From contig NC_006270.3 of NCBI RefSeq assembly GCF_000011645.1, forward strand, positions 1,547,501-1,611,500: DNA of 64,000 nt, in the 5' to 3' direction. The position numbers and the translations under genes were made by a program. Shown piece after piece: positions 16,847 to 25,625 of this stretch. The DNA is from Bacillus licheniformis DSM 13 = ATCC 14580. GTDB taxonomy: Bacteria > Bacillota > Bacilli > Bacillales > Bacillaceae. A model generated the notes under the pieces. The model saw only the letters and a list, made by a program, of their open reading frames with translations, was not told the DNA's origin and searched no databases. Within the stretch, counting starts at the first letter, position 1, and each line of letters begins with the position of its first letter.

Positions 16847-17113
16847 ATGGCACAAAAAACGTTTAAAGTAACTGCAGATTCTGGAATCCACGCTCGTCCA
16901 GCGACTGTTCTTGTACAAACAGCAAGCAAATATGATGCAGATATTAATTTGGAATATAACGGAAAAACAGTAAACCTTAAATCTATTATGGGCGTTATGT
17001 CACTAGGTATTGCCAAAGGTGCTGAAATCACGATTTCTGCTTCCGGCGCTGATGAAAATGATGCTCTTTCCGCACTTGAAGAAACAATGAAAAGCGAAGG
17101 TTTAGGCGAATAA
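16847..17113 (+). CDS. ptsH: Phosphocarrier protein HPr
   Basis: The 88-residue HPr has the EI phosphorylation site His15 in SGIHARPATVL and the HPr-kinase site Ser46 in LKSIMGVMSLG. HPr carries phosphate from EI to all PTS permeases. As P-Ser-HPr it is the corepressor of CcpA. AAAGGAG precedes the ATG. Its stop overlaps the ptsI start (TAATG). Confidence 0.98.
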   Translation: MAQKTFKVTADSGIHARPATVLVQTASKYDADINLEYNGKTVNLKSIMGVMSLGIAKGAEITISASGADENDALSALEETMKSEGLGE

Positions 17114-18831
17114 TGCTTGAATTAAAAGGAATAGGCGCTTCAGCCGGTATTGCGATTGCAAAAGCATATCGGCTTGAGGAGCCTGATCTAACGGTTGAAA
17201 AGAAAAACATCTCTGATTCTGATGCGGAAGTAAATCGTTTTGAAGACGCCATCGAGCGTTCTAAGAAAGAGCTTGAAACCATTAAAAACCATGCTTTGAA
17301 AGAGCTTGGCGAAGATAAAGCGGAAATCTTTTCTGCACATTTGTTAGTATTAAGCGATCCTGAACTGTTAAACCCGATTAAAGACAAAATCAAATCTGAT
17401 TCTGTCAATGCGGAATTCGCTTTAAAAGAAACGGCCGACATGTTCGTCACCATGTTCGAGTCGATGGACAATGAATATATGAAAGAACGCGCCGCGGACA
17501 TCCGCGATGTCACCAAGCGTGTCACAGGGCATCTTCTCGGCGTTGAGATTCCGAATCCGAGCCTGATTTCCGAAGAAGTCATCATCGTGGCCGAAGACTT
17601 GACACCGTCTGATACAGCGCAATTAAACCGCAACTTTGTAAAAGGGTTTACAACAGATATCGGCGGACGGACGTCCCACTCTGCCATCATGGCGCGCTCG
17701 CTTGAAATTCCGGCCGTTGTCGGCACAAAAGCGGCAACGAAAGGCATCCAAAACGGCGTAACAGTTATCGTTGACGGCATCAATGGCGATGTCATCGTTG
17801 ATCCTTCCCAGGAAACAATCAGCGAATACGAAGAAAAGCATCAAGCCTTCCTGGCGCAAAAAGCCGAATGGGCAAAGCTTGTCAACGAACCGACTGTAAC
17901 GAGCGACGGCCATCACGTGGAACTTGCCGCTAATATCGGTACACCTGATGATGTAAAAGGCGTTTTGGAAAATGGAGGAGAAGCAGTCGGCCTTTACCGA
18001 ACTGAGTTCCTTTACATGGGCAGAGACCAGCTTCCGACAGAAGAGGAGCAATTTGATGCCTATAAAACCGTTCTTGAGCGTATGGAAGGCAAATCCGTTG
18101 TCGTTCGTACTCTTGATATCGGCGGAGACAAAGAGCTTCCATATTTAGAACTGCCAAAAGAAATGAATCCTTTCTTAGGATACAGAGCGATCCGTCTTTG
18201 CCTTGATGAGCAAGAGATTTTCAGAACGCAGCTTCGTGCGCTGCTTCGGGCAAGTACATATGGAAACTTAAAAATTATGTTCCCTATGATCGCGACTGTA
18301 AACGAATTTAAAGCAGCGAAAGCGATTCTTTTAGAAGAAAAAGAAAAGCTGAAAGCTGAAGGCCAACAAGTTTCCGACGACATTGAAGTCGGTATGATGG
18401 TTGAAATCCCTTCAACAGCGGTCATCGCTGATCAATTTGCTAAAGAAGTCGATTTCTTCAGCATCGGAACGAATGACCTGATTCAATACACGATGGCTGC
18501 TGACCGGATGAATGAGCGGGTATCTTATCTTTACCAGCCATACAATCCTGCGATTCTCCGCCTGATCACGCTTGTCATTGAAGCGGCTCATAAAGAAGGA
18601 AAATGGGTCGGCATGTGCGGCGAAATGGCGGGAGATGAAATTGCGATCCCGATCCTGCTGGGTCTTGGATTGGACGAGTTCTCAATGAGTGCGACGTCAA
18701 TCCTGCCGGCAAGAACGCAAATCAGCAAGCTTTCTAAAAAAGAGACAGAATCGTTCAAAGAGCAAATTCTGTCTATGAGCACAACAGAAGAGGTTGTACA
18801 ATTCGTAAAAGAAACCTTCAACCTGGCATAA
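17113..18831 (+). CDS. ptsI: PTS enzyme I
   Basis: This 572-residue protein takes phosphate from phosphoenolpyruvate to HPr. The phosphorylated histidine lies in GGRTSHSAIMARS, and the PEP-binding barrel has GLYRTEFLYM, MFPMIATVNE and GEMAGDE with the catalytic cysteine in GMCGEMAGD. It starts at the ATG that overlaps the ptsH stop, so the two are translationally coupled. A terminator follows. Confidence 0.98.
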   Translation: MLELKGIGASAGIAIAKAYRLEEPDLTVEKKNISDSDAEVNRFEDAIERSKKELETIKNHALKELGEDKAEIFSAHLLVLSDPELLNPIKDKIKSDSVNAEFALKETADMFVTMFESMDNEYMKERAADIRDVTKRVTGHLLGVEIPNPSLISEEVIIVAEDLTPSDTAQLNRNFVKGFTTDIGGRTSHSAIMARSLEIPAVVGTKAATKGIQNGVTVIVDGINGDVIVDPSQETISEYEEKHQAFLAQKAEWAKLVNEPTVTSDGHHVELAANIGTPDDVKGVLENGGEAVGLYRTEFLYMGRDQLPTEEEQFDAYKTVLERMEGKSVVVRTLDIGGDKELPYLELPKEMNPFLGYRAIRLCLDEQEIFRTQLRALLRASTYGNLKIMFPMIATVNEFKAAKAILLEEKEKLKAEGQQVSDDIEVGMMVEIPSTAVIADQFAKEVDFFSIGTNDLIQYTMAADRMNERVSYLYQPYNPAILRLITLVIEAAHKEGKWVGMCGEMAGDEIAIPILLGLGLDEFSMSATSILPARTQISKLSKKETESFKEQILSMSTTEEVVQFVKETFNLA

Positions 18832-18839
18832 GCAATTGA

Positions 18840-18880
18840 AAATCCGGACCGGCATCACCAATGCCCGTCCGGGTTTTTTG
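18840..18880 (+). terminator. Rho-independent terminator after ptsI
   Basis: Stem AATCCGGACCGGCAT / ATGCCCGTCCGGGTT (few mismatches) with loop CACCA and a T run. Confidence 0.9.
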
Positions 18881-18886
18881 TTTATC

Positions 18887-18916
18887 TGAATGATCCCGGC
18901 TGCGGCGGAGATAATA
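18887..18916 (+). promoter_or_regulatory. Putative sigma-G promoter of splAB
   Basis: TGAATGA (18887-18893) and GATAATA (18910-18916) are 16-17 bp apart and fit the forespore sigma-G pattern. splAB is known to be sigma-G controlled in B. subtilis. Confidence 0.55.
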
Positions 18917-18950
18917 CATGTGACCAATTGTTAGAAAGGGGGATTCTGAT

Positions 18951-19184
18951 ATGCCTAGGCAGCCATTCAAACTGGGAGATGAGGTGTATGTCATTTACCG
19001 GAATCCGCATGCAGCGAATGTGGCGCATATAAAGGAAGCTGAAGTCGTTGATCATCCGCTTCACGAAGGCGAACTGGCATTGTTTATGTATGATACATAT
19101 CACGCCTTTGCCGAAGATGATGCCGTTTTTTCTTCATATGAAGAGGCGGAACGGCTTTACCGTGAATTATTTGACGGGATATGA
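18951..19184 (+). CDS. splA: SplA, regulator of spore photoproduct lyase
   Basis: The 77-residue protein (PFKLGDEVYVIYRNPHAANVAH...) matches SplA, a TRAP-like small protein that lowers splB expression in B. subtilis. It starts with ATG after AAAGGGGG. It lies 73 bp upstream of splB. The gap holds an inverted repeat whose second arm covers the only ribosome-site-like sequence in front of splB. Confidence 0.88.
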   Translation: MPRQPFKLGDEVYVIYRNPHAANVAHIKEAEVVDHPLHEGELALFMYDTYHAFAEDDAVFSSYEEAERLYRELFDGI

Positions 19185-19201
19185 AGACATTACCGGTATA
19201 T

Positions 19202-19247
19202 CACATCCTCTAAATGCAAAAAGTAATGGAAATATGCAAAGGATGTG
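19202..19247 (+). promoter_or_regulatory. splA-splB intercistronic hairpin hiding a ribosome site
   Basis: CACATCCT (19202-19209) and AGGATGTG (19240-19247) form a perfect 8-bp stem, with an inner TGCA/TGCA pair also possible. The second arm contains AAGGATG, the only Shine-Dalgarno-like sequence ahead of the splB ATG at 19258. Folding would shut off splB translation. Confidence 0.55.
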
Positions 19248-19257
19248 TCTGTTTCCA

Positions 19258-20286
19258 ATGGTAAAACCGTTTGTTCCCCAACTCGTCTATATTGAACCGA
19301 GAGCCCTGGAATATCCGCTTGGAAAAGAGCTGAGGGATAAATTTTCAAACATGGGACTTGAGATCAGGGAAACAACTTCACACAACCAGGTGAGGAATAT
19401 CCCGGGGGAAGGCCACCTGCAAAAATACAGAAATGCGAAATCCACTTTGGTGATCGGCGTCAGAAAAACATTGAAGTTCGATTCGTCAAAACCGTCCGCA
19501 GAATACGCGATCCCGTTTGCAACAGGGTGTATGGGTCACTGTCATTACTGCTACCTGCAAACGACAATGGGCAGCAAGCCGTATATCAGAACGTACGTCA
19601 ATGTGGAGGAAATACTTGAGCAGGCGGATCAATATATAAAAGAAAGGGCTCCCGAAGATACGCGGTTTGAAGCTTCCTGCACATCCGATATCGTCGGAAT
19701 TGACCATTTGACACATACGTTAAAACGCGCCATTGAGCATTTCGGTCAAACCGACCATGGTAAGCTGCGTTTCGTGACAAAATTTCATCATGTCGACCAT
19801 TTGCTCGATGCCAAGCACAACGGAAAAACGCGCTTCCGCTTCAGCGTGAATGCCGAATATGTCATTAAAAGCTTTGAACCCGGCACATCCCCGTTGGATA
19901 AACGGATCGAAGCCGCCGTGAAAGTAGCGGAAGCGGGCTATCCGCTCGGTTTTATCATCGCTCCGATTTATATTCATGACGGCTGGCAGGAAGGCTACAG
20001 AGTTCTGCTGGAAAAGCTCGATCGTGCGCTGCCGCAGCATGCGAGGCGCGACATCACCTTTGAAATGATCCAGCATAGATTCACGAAGCCGGCAAAGAGA
20101 GTCATTGAAAAAAACTATCCAAAGACAAAGCTCGAACTGGATGAAGAAAAACGGCGCTATAAATGGGGCAGATACGGGATTGGCAAATACATTTATCAGA
20201 AGGATGAAGAAGCAGAGCTTCGCAGCGCCCTTGAATCGTATATCGACAACTATTTTCCCGAAGCAAAAATCGAATATTTCACATAA
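19258..20286 (+). CDS. splB: Spore photoproduct lyase SplB
   Basis: This 342-residue radical-SAM enzyme repairs the spore photoproduct (5-thyminyl-5,6-dihydrothymine) during germination. The iron-sulfur cluster motif is CMGHCHYC (TGCMGHCHYCYLQT). The conserved cysteine in FEASCTSDIVG supplies the hydrogen atom. The ATG at 19258 gives the B. subtilis length (342). ATG 19234 in frame is possible. The apparent longer frame back to 19048 overlaps splA and is not used. Conservation to B. subtilis SplB is very high throughout. Confidence 0.95.
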   Translation: MVKPFVPQLVYIEPRALEYPLGKELRDKFSNMGLEIRETTSHNQVRNIPGEGHLQKYRNAKSTLVIGVRKTLKFDSSKPSAEYAIPFATGCMGHCHYCYLQTTMGSKPYIRTYVNVEEILEQADQYIKERAPEDTRFEASCTSDIVGIDHLTHTLKRAIEHFGQTDHGKLRFVTKFHHVDHLLDAKHNGKTRFRFSVNAEYVIKSFEPGTSPLDKRIEAAVKVAEAGYPLGFIIAPIYIHDGWQEGYRVLLEKLDRALPQHARRDITFEMIQHRFTKPAKRVIEKNYPKTKLELDEEKRRYKWGRYGIGKYIYQKDEEAELRSALESYIDNYFPEAKIEYFT

Positions 20287-20318
20287 CAGAGCTTTAGTTG
20301 ATAAAGCTCTGTTTTTTG
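20285..20318 (+). terminator. Rho-independent terminator after splB
   Basis: Stem AACAGAGCTTTA / TAAAGCTCTGTT with a six-base loop and a T run. Confidence 0.85.
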
Positions 20319-20329
20319 TTTTGAAAACA

Positions 20330-20998
20330 TTATGTTAAAAAAGGATTTTTCCACTCCATTAACACCGCATAATCAAGCGATTCCTCATCTTCAATGTAGC
20401 CGGGAATCACACAAACTGGAGAGCGTCCGCAATGAAGCAGGAACGAGAGCACTGGATCGCGCTTTTCCCCGTCCAATACAGCTTGAACATACTGTTCGGG
20501 CGTCATTTCTTCAGCCGACTTGTGATAATGGGGAATCCGTCCGCCGCCAATGAGACGCTTGAGCCCTTTAAAGACCGTCAGTTCATACATGGATTGCATC
20601 AGCCGCATTCCGATGCCGAGTTTTCGATAGTCGGGGGACACGGAAATATCGACGACATAAAGGGAGTTTCCATCGTTTTGATGTGTGCCGATATACCCGT
20701 TGTCCGTCACTTCATCCCAGCTGTGGTGCGGATGATGCGGATCAAAATCAGCCATGAGCGCTGTCATCGAACCGATGATGCGGCCTTCGGAAACTGCGCA
20801 AAGCGCTCCATCGGGAAATCGTTCAATATGGGAATGGAGCTGCTCTTCATTCCACAGAAGGTCTTCCGGAAACGGAGGCGGAAAGCATTCTCTTTGGAGA
20901 GCAATCAAACCGGGAATATCTTTTTTGCTGTAATTGCGGATGTCCACCTGCTGATAAGAAGTGCCGTTATCGACGTAAAACTGTTTATAGATCGCCAA
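20330..20998 (-). CDS. ykwB: GNAT-family N-acetyltransferase YkwB
   Basis: The 222-residue protein has a GNAT core: IRNYSKKDIPGLIALQRECFP at the start and the acetyl-CoA loop in VVDISVSPDYRKLGIGMRLMQSM (R-x-x-G-I-G). Its substrate is unknown. The start is uncertain. TTG at 20996-20998 gives a sensible N-terminus, but GGAG lies only 3 nt before it. A stronger GGAGG is about 18 nt upstream. It converges with splB. Confidence 0.82.
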   Translation of the reverse strand: MAIYKQFYVDNGTSYQQVDIRNYSKKDIPGLIALQRECFPPPFPEDLLWNEEQLHSHIERFPDGALCAVSEGRIIGSMTALMADFDPHHPHHSWDEVTDNGYIGTHQNDGNSLYVVDISVSPDYRKLGIGMRLMQSMYELTVFKGLKRLIGGGRIPHYHKSAEEMTPEQYVQAVLDGEKRDPVLSFLLHCGRSPVCVIPGYIEDEESLDYAVLMEWKNPFLT

Positions 20999-21048
20999 TC
21001 ACTCCTTTTGCTATTTCCTCCATTATACCGTTATTTTAACAGGCTATC

Positions 21049-21075
21049 TTAATTTTGCGAAATTTTTGCCGATAA
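21049..21075 (+). promoter_or_regulatory. Sigma-D promoter of mcpC
   Basis: TTAA at 21049-21052, a spacer of exactly 15 bp and GCCGATAA at 21068-21075 match the sigma-D consensus TAAA-N15-GCCGATAT. This places mcpC in the motility regulon. Confidence 0.85.
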
Positions 21076-21111
21076 AAAGAATATGAAGGTGCATGTAAAG
21101 GAGGGTTTCAT

Positions 21112-23079
21112 TTGTTTAAAAAACTGCATGTCAAAATTGCCGGATTTGTTGCCGTCCTGCTGGTTTTGACGGTTATCGTCCTACAGTTCTCGACAACACA
21201 TTTGTTGAAATCGATGCTTGAAGATGAGGCAAAAGAATCAACGTCCAGCCTCCTCGGTTCAATTAAAAGAAATATTGAGCTTCAATTAGAACACTACGAG
21301 ATTTCTTTGAATCGTATAAGTGATGGAGAAATGGCTCACTCATTCTTAAAAGACGGGGATAATAAAATTATAAAAATCGTCAATGATGAATTAAAACAAT
21401 TAAAAGAAAAAAATGAGTATGTCAATTTAGCTTATATCGGCACAAAAAAGAAGGAAATGTTTACATTTCCGAAAACGACCTTTGATGATGATTATAATCC
21501 GGCTGAAAGGCCATGGTATACGTCAGCTGCAAAAACACCCGACAAAGTCGTTTGGACGGAACCTTACAAAGATGCGGTTTCCGGAGATATGACAGTTACT
21601 GCGGCAAAAGCCATCGTCGTCAATAATAAAGTTGAAGGCGTTGTCAGTATAGACTTGTCATTGAATTCATTGAACAAAATTATCGAAAATCAAAAGATGC
21701 CTTATGACGGCTACGCATTTATTTTGGACCAAAACGGGACAATGCTCGCCCACCCGTCAAAACAGGGCGACGATATATCGAATGATAAAACATATCGGGA
21801 CATCCCGTCATCAAAAGACGGAATCAAAGTAGGCAAAGATACTGTGATCGCTTATCAGACTGTCGGCGGTACGGGCTGGAAAGTCGGTACGCAGTTCGAC
21901 ACGGCGAAGCTGATGTGGGTCGCGCAGGAAATGAACAAAATGGTCATTATCGTTTCAATCATTGCTCTGGCAGCGGCGATCATTTTAAGCTATTTCGTTG
22001 CCAAAACGATCACAGGCCCGATTAAGCAGCTGATTGCCAAAACAAAAGCAGTCGCTGGCGGCGATTTGACGGTCCAAACAGCAGCTGCCTCAAAAGATGA
22101 AATCGGTATATTGACAAAAGACTTTAACAAGATGGTCGAACATATGAAAGAAATGATTGTGCAAGTCAGATCATCGTCCGGAAAAGTATCGGATACGACC
22201 GATCAATTAAGCGCTGTTTCAGAAGAGACGGTTTCTGCGAGCGATGAAATCGCCAAAGCAATCGAAGAAGTGGCGACAGGCGCGACTGAACAGGCGGCTG
22301 AGGTCGAAAATGTCAATGAACAATCCGAACGGCTGTCTGTCAAAATTAAAGAAATCGAACATCATGCCGACAGCATCAAGAAACTTTCGAGAACATCAGA
22401 AGAAGCAAGCTATACAGGAATCGATGCCCTCGGGCAGCTGCTTGCAAAGTCAAATGAAGCAAACTCGGAGACAAAGAAAGTGGAACATATGCTATTCCAG
22501 CTTGAAGAAAAAACGAAAAACATTGAAGACGTTGTTACAGCCATCTCGGCGATCTCTGATCAGACAAACCTGCTTGCTCTGAACGCCAGCATTGAAGCGG
22601 CCCGTGCCGGAGAAAGCGGACGCGGTTTTGCGGTAGTTGCAGAAGAGGTGAGAAAGCTTGCTGAACAATCGGCGGTTTCTTCACAGCACATCAGTGAAAC
22701 GGTCAAACAGATTCAGATGGAAACGAAAGAAGCCGTTTCAGCGATGACAGAAGCAAGCAAGATGAATGAAGTGCAAAATGGAATGATTCACGAAACAGGT
22801 GAAGCGCTCAGCAAAATTACTGCTGAAATGCAGGCGCTCGTCAACTCAATTGACCACATTTATTCTGAAATCTCGGATATGAGCGGAGAGCAGCAAAAAA
22901 TGTCCGATTCGATTCAGAGCATTTCAGCCATTTCCCAGCAGTCTGCCGCGGCTGCGGAAGAGGTCAGCGCTTCGGCCAACGAGCAGCTGACAGCGCTGGA
23001 AAGCATCGCAAAATCGGCTGAAGCGCTGAGCGAGGCCAACCAAGAATTATTAAATGCGATCAATAAGTTTAACGTGTAA
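21112..23079 (+). CDS. mcpC: Methyl-accepting chemotaxis protein McpC
   Basis: This 655-residue receptor has a first membrane helix (about 9-30), an extracellular dCache sensor (about 35-280, with the YNPAERPWYTSA and DGYAFILDQNGTMLAHP motifs), a second helix (MVIIVSIIALAAAIILSYFV), a HAMP domain and a long cytoplasmic signalling coil. The hairpin tip is AISDQTNLLALNASIEAARAGE. B. subtilis McpC senses many amino acids and also mediates PTS-sugar taxis. The start is TTG, as AAGGAGG lies 8 nt upstream. Confidence 0.93.
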   Translation: MFKKLHVKIAGFVAVLLVLTVIVLQFSTTHLLKSMLEDEAKESTSSLLGSIKRNIELQLEHYEISLNRISDGEMAHSFLKDGDNKIIKIVNDELKQLKEKNEYVNLAYIGTKKKEMFTFPKTTFDDDYNPAERPWYTSAAKTPDKVVWTEPYKDAVSGDMTVTAAKAIVVNNKVEGVVSIDLSLNSLNKIIENQKMPYDGYAFILDQNGTMLAHPSKQGDDISNDKTYRDIPSSKDGIKVGKDTVIAYQTVGGTGWKVGTQFDTAKLMWVAQEMNKMVIIVSIIALAAAIILSYFVAKTITGPIKQLIAKTKAVAGGDLTVQTAAASKDEIGILTKDFNKMVEHMKEMIVQVRSSSGKVSDTTDQLSAVSEETVSASDEIAKAIEEVATGATEQAAEVENVNEQSERLSVKIKEIEHHADSIKKLSRTSEEASYTGIDALGQLLAKSNEANSETKKVEHMLFQLEEKTKNIEDVVTAISAISDQTNLLALNASIEAARAGESGRGFAVVAEEVRKLAEQSAVSSQHISETVKQIQMETKEAVSAMTEASKMNEVQNGMIHETGEALSKITAEMQALVNSIDHIYSEISDMSGEQQKMSDSIQSISAISQQSAAAAEEVSASANEQLTALESIAKSAEALSEANQELLNAINKFNV

Positions 23080-23081
23080 TA

Positions 23082-23121
23082 AAGAGGTCCCTCTTGTTGA
23101 AAGAGGGACTTCTCCTTTTTC
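23082..23121 (+). terminator. Rho-independent terminator after mcpC
   Basis: Stem AGAGGTCCCTCTT / AAGAGGGACTTCT with a short loop and T-rich tail. Confidence 0.85.
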
Positions 23122-23186
23122 AACATTCACAATCCCAATTTTCAGAATATACGTGTTACACTATAAGAAGGAAGGGAGTGATCATT

Positions 23187-23972
23187 GTGGACTTAAAGAT
23201 GAATGGCAAAACAGCGCTTGTGGCTGCAAGCAGCAAAGGACTTGGCAATGCGATCGCCAAAGCCATTGCGAAAGAAGGGGCAAATGTCATGCTGTCCGGG
23301 AGACACGAAGCGGACTTGAAAAAAGCCGCGGAAGAGCTGAACGGACTCGGCGGCGGCACCGTCTCTTATCAAGTATGCGATCTTGCAGACGCCGACGGGA
23401 TCAAAGCGCTCGTTCAAAAGACCGCTGACACATTTGGAACGATCGATATGCTTGTCAACAATGTCGGAGGACCGAAGGGCGGCAGCCTGCTTGATCTGAC
23501 AGACGATGACTGGACCTCATCATTTGAATTGCATCTGCTCAGCTATGTCCGTTTAATCCGCGAAGCTTTTCCATATCTCAAAAAGGATGGGGGACGCATC
23601 GTTAATATCGCTTCATCATCAGTCAAACAGCCGATTCCGGGCTTGCTGCTTTCCAACACGTTTCGAATGGGAATCGTCGGTCTGACAAAATCGATTGCCG
23701 AAGAGTTGGCCGAACACCGCATTTTGATCAACACGCTCGCCCCCGGAAGAATCGCGACGGACCGCGTGGCAGAGCTTGATCGGCTGAAAGCCGAGAAAAC
23801 AGGCCTTTCCGAGCAGCAGGTGAAAGAAAGCTATGAGAAAGAAATTCCGCTCGGCTCCTACGGAAAACCTGACGACTTTGCACAGTATGCAAGCTTTCTT
23901 TTATCAGAGTGCAATACATATATGACTGGACAAACGCTGCTGATCGACGGCGGAATGGTAAAAGCAATTTAA
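23187..23972 (+). CDS. Short-chain dehydrogenase/reductase-like protein, non-canonical active site
   Basis: The 261-residue protein has a Rossmann start (KTALVAASSKGLGNAIAKA), the NNVG motif (LVNNVGGPKGG) and the catalytic serine region IASSSVKQPIPG. Where classical SDRs have YxxxK, this protein reads SNTFR in LLSNTFRMGIVGLTKS. The catalytic Tyr and Lys are therefore absent. The first glycine of the TGxxxGIG motif is also changed (AASSKGLG). This matches a known 3-oxoacyl-reductase-like subgroup lacking the normal tetrad. GTG at 23187 follows GGGAG. The next gene, ykwC, starts 13 nt after the stop, so the two form an operon. Confidence 0.85.
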   Translation: MDLKMNGKTALVAASSKGLGNAIAKAIAKEGANVMLSGRHEADLKKAAEELNGLGGGTVSYQVCDLADADGIKALVQKTADTFGTIDMLVNNVGGPKGGSLLDLTDDDWTSSFELHLLSYVRLIREAFPYLKKDGGRIVNIASSSVKQPIPGLLLSNTFRMGIVGLTKSIAEELAEHRILINTLAPGRIATDRVAELDRLKAEKTGLSEQQVKESYEKEIPLGSYGKPDDFAQYASFLLSECNTYMTGQTLLIDGGMVKAI

Positions 23973-23985
23973 GGGGGATGAGACC

Positions 23986-24858
23986 ATGAAAAAAACGGTC
24001 GGATTTATCGGACTCGGTGTAATGGGAAACAGCATGGCCTCGCACATTTTAGCCGCGGGCTATCCCGTCAGCGCCTATACGAGAACGAAACACAAAGCGG
24101 ACAGCCTCGTGGAAAAAGGGGCGGAATGGAAATCATCCGTCAAAGCACTGGCGCAGTCGTCTGATGTGATCATCACAATGGTCGGCTACCCAAAAGACGT
24201 TGAAGAGGTTTACTTTGGAAGCGAAGGCATTATTGAAAATGCCAAAAAAGGTTCCTACCTTATCGATATGACGACTTCCAAACCTTCGCTTGCCAAACAA
24301 ATCGAGACTGCCGCAAAAGAGAAAGGACTTTACGCTTTGGATGCTCCGGTTTCAGGCGGGGACGTCGGCGCGAGGAACGGCACGCTCGCTATCATGGTCG
24401 GAGGAGAACGGAAAGCTTATGATGAATGCTACCCGCTCTTTTCGATCATGGGTGAAAACATCCAGTATCAGGGGCCGGCCGGAAGCGGCCAGCATACGAA
24501 AATGTGCAACCAGATTGCGATTGCCGCAGGGATGATCGGCGTCGCAGAAGCGATGGCCTACGCCGAAAAATCCGGACTCGATCCCGACAACGTGCTGAAA
24601 AGCATTACGACCGGCGCTGCGGGAAGCTGGTCGCTCTCAAATCTAGCGCCTAGAATGCTGAAAGGCGACTTTGAACCGGGTTTTTACGTCAAACACTTTG
24701 TTAAAGACATGGGCATCGCGCTTGAAGAGGCGGAGCTGATGGGCGAGAAAATGCCGGGGCTCGAGCTTGCGAAAAGCCTTTACGACACCCTTGTTGAAAA
24801 AGGCGAAGAAAACAGCGGCACCCAAAGTCTGTACAAGCTTTGGACAGAATACAAATAA
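23986..24858 (+). CDS. ykwC: 3-hydroxyacid dehydrogenase-family protein YkwC
   Basis: This 290-residue protein belongs to the beta-hydroxyacid dehydrogenase family (3-hydroxyisobutyrate, tartronate semialdehyde). The N-terminal Rossmann motif is GFIGLGVMGNSMASHIL, the substrate motif is LDAPVSGGDVGARNGTL, and the catalytic lysine lies in SGQHTKMCNQIAIA. It would oxidise a short 3-hydroxyacid with NAD(P). The true substrate is unknown. ATG follows GGGGGATG. It is co-transcribed with the SDR gene just upstream and ends at a terminator. Confidence 0.9.
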   Translation: MKKTVGFIGLGVMGNSMASHILAAGYPVSAYTRTKHKADSLVEKGAEWKSSVKALAQSSDVIITMVGYPKDVEEVYFGSEGIIENAKKGSYLIDMTTSKPSLAKQIETAAKEKGLYALDAPVSGGDVGARNGTLAIMVGGERKAYDECYPLFSIMGENIQYQGPAGSGQHTKMCNQIAIAAGMIGVAEAMAYAEKSGLDPDNVLKSITTGAAGSWSLSNLAPRMLKGDFEPGFYVKHFVKDMGIALEEAELMGEKMPGLELAKSLYDTLVEKGEENSGTQSLYKLWTEYK

Positions 24859-24860
24859 CG

Positions 24861-24894
24861 AAAAAAACCACTTGCTGCATGCAAGTGGTTTTTT
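24861..24894. terminator. Bidirectional terminator between ykwC and ykwD
   Basis: Stem AAAACCACTTG / CAAGTGGTTTT flanked by A and T runs, serving the convergent genes. Confidence 0.88.
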
Positions 24895-24902
24895 GCTGGT
24901 TC

Positions 24903-25625
24903 TTATTTTCCGATGAACTGCTGAGTCCAGTAGTTGCCGTCCTTCACATATCCGACACCGATATGCGTGAAGTTAGGATTCATAATGTTTTTTCTGTGGC
25001 CTTCACTGTTCATCCAAGCTTTGACGACTTCTTGAGGCGTTTTTTGGCCTTTTGCGATGTTTTCTCCGGCAGTGCGGTATGTGATGCCGAATTTCTTCAT
25101 CATGTCAAATGGAGAACCGTAAGTCGGGCTGTTGTGATCAAAATAGTTGTTATCTTTCATATCTTGAGATTTCGTGCGGGCAACCTTGCTCAGCTTTTCA
25201 TCCAATGTAAGAGGTTTTAGCCCTTGTTTCTTTCTTTCTGCATTCGTCAGTTCAACAACTTCTTTTTCATACGCGCTTACAGAAGAAGATGCAGGCGCTG
25301 TATTTTGCTTTTGCTGTGAAGTCTGCTCTTTTGAAGCCGCAGGCTTTGAAGCTTTAGGAGCAGAAGCCTTCGGTGCAGAAGCTTTAGGCTGTTGAGTTGC
25401 TTGTTTCATATAAGAATGAAGCAGGGACTGAATTTTTTCTTGGTCAGCTTTAGAAAGCTGGTTCATGTTTTGGATATTCAGTTTGCCCGCGAGATCAGTT
25501 ACATTTATGGAATGAACGGTTTTGACTTGTACTTGCTGCTGCTCTTTAGCGTCTGCGTGCTGAACGCCGCTGAATGTGAAGAGCGTTGCTGCAGCTGCTG
25601 CTGATAAAAGAAAAGCTTTTTTCAT
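24903..25625 (-). CDS. ykwD: Secreted CAP/SCP-domain protein YkwD
   Basis: The 240-residue protein has a signal peptide (KKAFLLSAAAAATLFTFSGV, cleavage after ADA), a helical region (about 30-75), a low-complexity linker with three tandem PKASA-type repeats followed by Q/S/A-rich sequence (about 80-115), and a C-terminal CAP domain (about 120-240). The CAP domain has YEKEVVELTNAERKKQGL, FDHNSPTYGSPF, AGENIAKG and GHRKNIMNPNF. It is exported and may bind the wall. Enzymatic function is unproven in bacterial CAP proteins. AGGAGG lies about 10 nt before the ATG. It diverges from pbpH. Confidence 0.9.
   Translation of the reverse strand: MKKAFLLSAAAAATLFTFSGVQHADAKEQQQVQVKTVHSINVTDLAGKLNIQNMNQLSKADQEKIQSLLHSYMKQATQQPKASAPKASAPKASKPAASKEQTSQQKQNTAPASSSVSAYEKEVVELTNAERKKQGLKPLTLDEKLSKVARTKSQDMKDNNYFDHNSPTYGSPFDMMKKFGITYRTAGENIAKGQKTPQEVVKAWMNSEGHRKNIMNPNFTHIGVGYVKDGNYWTQQFIGK

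Noticed and set aside
17028..18425. Long minus-strand frames opposite ptsI
   Set aside because: They are shadows of a highly conserved gene in codon-biased sequence, with no own signals.
19048..19257. Long upstream extension of the splB frame overlapping splA
   Set aside because: The extension lies in another frame within splA, has no family similarity and no ribosome site. SplB proteins start near 19258.
24903..25625. Tandem PKASA repeats in ykwD as a possible DNA repeat element
   Set aside because: They are a short in-frame linker within a coding gene, not a mobile or regulatory repeat.
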